A program made the translations under genes and the position numbers. Shown here in pieces: positions 33,917 to 37,058 of a stretch of 37,058 nucleotides of DNA. This DNA comes from Pseudomonadota bacterium (lineage in GTDB: Bacteria > Pseudomonadota > Gammaproteobacteria > Burkholderiales > JABEVD01). Under the pieces are notes generated by a model. The model saw only the letters and a program-made list of their open reading frames with translations, was not told the origin of the DNA and ran no database searches. Position 1 is the first letter of the stretch. Every line of letters starts with the position of its first letter. The stretch spans positions 1-37,058 of the forward strand of contig JAJZTT010000008.1 of assembly GCA_021848705.1 (NCBI GenBank). Reading direction: 5' to 3'.

Positions 33917-34801
33917 TCACATGGCCCGCGCCAGCTTCTGTTTCGGAAGCATCGAGATGGAAACCCCGACCAGCACCAGCGCGCCGCCGACCAGTTGCGC
34001 CGGGGTCGGCAAGGCGCCGATGAAGACGCCGAGCAGCATGGCGAAAACAGGAACCAGATTCAGAAAGATGGAAGTCTTCGCAGCGCCGAGGCGCACGATG
34101 CCCATACCCCAGAAGAGATAGGCGAGCACGGAGCCTCCAGCCGCCATGACGGCGAGCGCCATTCCCGCCTTTGCCCCGATCGGGCCGATGCCGGCTCCGC
34201 TCGCAAGGGCGATGAGAAGGAGCAGGGCTGCACCGGATGTTGTCACCCAGGCGGTATTTGTGGTCGCAGATCCTGCAGGCATGTGGCGCCTGGAAAGCAC
34301 GTTGTAGAGCGCCCAGGATGCGTTCGCGGCAAGCATCAGCAGATCGCCTTCGGAGATGCGCAGCGAGGCGAGCCTGGAAAGATCCCCCTGTGAAATCACC
34401 ACCGCAACGCCGAACAGTGCAAGCGGCAATGCCACGAGATGGCGCGAACTGGCTCGTTCTCCGAGGAACACCATCGCAAGCAGCGTGGTGAGAAGCGGGT
34501 TGGTCGCCATGATGAGCGCAGCATTGTCAGCCGAAGTGAAGCGCATTGCATTGAAGAAGAAAAGATTGAAGGCGACGATGCCGACCGCGCCCAGCATCAG
34601 ATAGATTCCCGCATTTCGCCTTGCAAGCGAAAAAAGTTCCTCGCGGCGTACAACGGCGATCGCGAACATGATGGCAGCGCCGAGCAGGAATCTCAGCGCT
34701 GCAGCCCACAGTGGCGAAAGATCCTGGAGCACGAAACCGGCCAGGATGAAATTCGCCCCCCAGAAGAATGCGGATATCGTGACGAGCGGATAGACATTCA
34801 T
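33917..34801 (-). CDS. EamA/DMT family permease
   Basis: A 294-residue membrane protein with ten predicted helices in two EamA repeats (about 5-135 and 150-285), typical of drug/metabolite exporters such as amino acid or threonine efflux pumps. GGAG precedes the ATG at 34801. It diverges from the LysR gene, a common pairing in which the regulator controls the permease. The methyltransferase remnant follows on the same strand. The substrate is unknown. Confidence 0.9.
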   Translation of the reverse strand: MNVYPLVTISAFFWGANFILAGFVLQDLSPLWAAALRFLLGAAIMFAIAVVRREELFSLARRNAGIYLMLGAVGIVAFNLFFFNAMRFTSADNAALIMATNPLLTTLLAMVFLGERASSRHLVALPLALFGVAVVISQGDLSRLASLRISEGDLLMLAANASWALYNVLSRRHMPAGSATTNTAWVTTSGAALLLLIALASGAGIGPIGAKAGMALAVMAAGGSVLAYLFWGMGIVRLGAAKTSIFLNLVPVFAMLLGVFIGALPTPAQLVGGALVLVGVSISMLPKQKLARAM

Positions 34802-34836
34802 GTTTTTCTCCGTTTAGAAAAAATTTCGATATGGTG

Positions 34837-34865
34837 ATACTATTCGAGCGAAAAGCATTTAACAA
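34837..34865 (-). promoter_or_regulatory. Promoter of the EamA permease gene
   Basis: On the minus strand, TTGTTA (34865-34860) and TAGTAT (34842-34837) are spaced 17 bp, each matching 4 of 6 consensus bases. This lies 36 bp upstream of the permease start and 21 bp downstream of the LysR-type dyad. Confidence 0.5.
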
Positions 34866-34885
34866 ACGAATTTTTTTGACCTGAA

Positions 34886-34904
34886 ACATTAGAAAATCTA
34901 ATGT
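34886..34904. promoter_or_regulatory. LysR-type operator dyad overlapping the regulator start codon
   Basis: ACATTAGA-AAA-TCTAATGT is a perfect 8+8 inverted repeat containing the T-N11-A form of LysR boxes. Bases 34901-34903 of it are the ATG of the LysR gene. It sits upstream of the permease promoter, as expected for a divergent LysR-controlled pair. Confidence 0.72.
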
Positions 34905-35812
34905 CAAGAAAACTGCCTCCGCTGAATTCCCTTCGCGCCTTCGAATCCGCGGCGAGACATCTTTCCTTCGCCCGCGCAGCAGAAGAACTCCACGTCACGC
35001 CCGCAGCCATCAGTCAGCAGATCAGGCAACTCGAAGACCATCTGGGGGTTTCGCTCTTTCTGCGGGGGCGGAAATTGCAGTTGAACGAAGCGGCAGAAGA
35101 AGTCCTGCCCCTCGTCTCGGAAGCATTCGACCAGATTGAGCGCGCAATGCTGAAGGTTCGATCGGGAAGAACCGGGGAAGCGCTCGTGATTTCCGCGCCT
35201 CCGGCCTTCGCAGCGCGCTGGCTGATCCCGCACCTCGACCTGTTCCACGAGCTTCACCCGGCCATCGAGCTTCGGCTCATGGCGACCAGAAGGCTGGTCG
35301 ATTTCGAGGTGGAAGACGTGGATGCAGCGATCCGCTTCGGCAACGGCAATTATCCCGGCCTCGCGGTCGAGCGGCTGATGCCGGAATCCATCATTCCGGT
35401 CGCCACCCCGGAAATCGCAAGGAAAATCGCAGATCCTGCAGATTTCCTGCAGTGCAGTCTGCTGGAGGACGAATGGCATACCGAAAACGGGGTATTCCCG
35501 GACTGGGAAACCTGGCTTGCCTCCCTCGGCGTGAAGGGGCAGAAAAAATTGCGGATCCGGCATTATGGGGATGCGAACCTCGCAATCCAGGCCGCGGTTT
35601 CAGGTCATGGCGTAGCGCTCACCTGGAGAAGCCTGGTGTCCGCCGACCTCGAATCGGGACGGCTCGTGCCGCTCCTCAACCAGTCCATCCAGACTTCGCT
35701 CGCCTATCACTTCGTCATGCCGAAAAACCGCTCGGGCCGGACGGACGTTCTTGCATTCAGGCAATGGCTGCTCGAAGAGGCTTCGAAAACGTCAAGGATT
35801 GAAGAAGGCTGA
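34901..35812 (+). CDS. LysR-family transcription regulator (GcvA-like)
   Basis: A 303-residue regulator. The N-terminal helix-turn-helix region reads LPPLNSLRAFESAARHLSF, then AAEELHVTPAAISQQIRQLE, followed by a linker helix and a periplasmic-binding-like effector domain (about 95-295). The wording is that of the GcvA subgroup. The start is firm because the family always opens this way, yet no Shine-Dalgarno is visible and the ATG lies inside a perfect dyad, so the protein may control its own translation start region. It probably regulates the divergent permease. The effector is unknown. Confidence 0.9.
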   Translation: MSRKLPPLNSLRAFESAARHLSFARAAEELHVTPAAISQQIRQLEDHLGVSLFLRGRKLQLNEAAEEVLPLVSEAFDQIERAMLKVRSGRTGEALVISAPPAFAARWLIPHLDLFHELHPAIELRLMATRRLVDFEVEDVDAAIRFGNGNYPGLAVERLMPESIIPVATPEIARKIADPADFLQCSLLEDEWHTENGVFPDWETWLASLGVKGQKKLRIRHYGDANLAIQAAVSGHGVALTWRSLVSADLESGRLVPLLNQSIQTSLAYHFVMPKNRSGRTDVLAFRQWLLEEASKTSRIEEG

Positions 35813-35835
35813 CAGGACGTTTCGTCGTGTCAGCC
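35807..35835. terminator. Hairpin between convergent lysR and acs genes
   Basis: GGCTGACA (35807-35814) pairs with TGTCAGCC (35828-35835). Inside it, GACG-TTT-CGTC pairs further after one mismatch, giving a strong symmetric stem. T runs are weak on both sides. It overlaps the LysR stop and lies 22 bp from the acs stop, so it may act in both directions. Confidence 0.6.
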
Positions 35836-35856
35836 TTCGCCGAAATCCGGCAATTC

Positions 35857-37058
<1,202 letters not shown>

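Overview
The window looks like a chromosomal segment of a betaproteobacterium, most likely a facultatively anaerobic or microaerobic member of the Nitrosomonadales/Gallionellaceae type. This is inferred from gene content and protein style (Fnr/Anr with hemN, a DUF3034 outer-membrane protein, ubiC-ubiA, PsiF, PreP-type M16C peptidase), not from a marker gene. It is GC-rich and densely coded. Genes often overlap by ATGA or GTGA. I see no rRNA, tRNA, CRISPR array, insertion sequence or prophage.

Region 1 (1-6000, minus strand) is one long run of genes read right to left: a thermostable-hemolysin family protein, an acyl-CoA synthetase-like ligase, a heme-oxygenase-like diiron protein, an exported TPR protein, a QseB/PmrA-type response regulator, a QseC-type kinase and the start of an MgtC/SapB-DUF4010 membrane protein. 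The first four look like a small-molecule or lipid-modifying pathway with its own two-component system. A perfect QseB/PmrA-type direct repeat (6049-6065) lies in front of the first gene, so the run is probably self-regulated. This is the best candidate here for an undescribed system.

Region 2 (6150-9200) holds a fatty acid desaturase and, divergently, two outer-membrane proteins (DUF3034 and OmpW). Each of the two is preceded by a perfect FNR box 21 bp from a -10 element, has a similar signal peptide, and is followed by a near-copy of the same terminator. Region 3 (9198-14731) holds a 47-residue membrane protein, PreP peptidase, exonuclease I with a cytochrome b, and a DUF2934 protein. Region 4 (14723-23359) holds fnr, then hemN, ylqF and pepN, then a diiron-type metallo-beta-lactamase-fold protein translationally coupled to a GGDEF-EAL protein. 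That pair suggests oxygen- or NO-linked c-di-GMP control.

Region 5 (23365-25000) holds a CBS-pair protein, a second DUF2934 protein, a small unknown protein behind a Fur-like box, and PsiF. Region 6 (25062-30810, minus) is the tight run rep-ridA-recG-ubiC-ubiA, with a divergent PilZ-like gene. Region 7 (31300-37058) holds a gene-free 305 bp stretch with inverted DnaA-box-like sequences, a MATE transporter coupled to a c-type cytochrome, a methyltransferase that appears to have lost its middle third in frame, an EamA permease with a divergent LysR regulator, and the C-terminal two thirds of acetyl-CoA synthetase.

The unifying themes are redox-responsive control (Fnr and its boxes, hemN, the diiron protein), c-di-GMP signalling (GGDEF-EAL, PilZ) and genome maintenance (sbcB, rep, recG).
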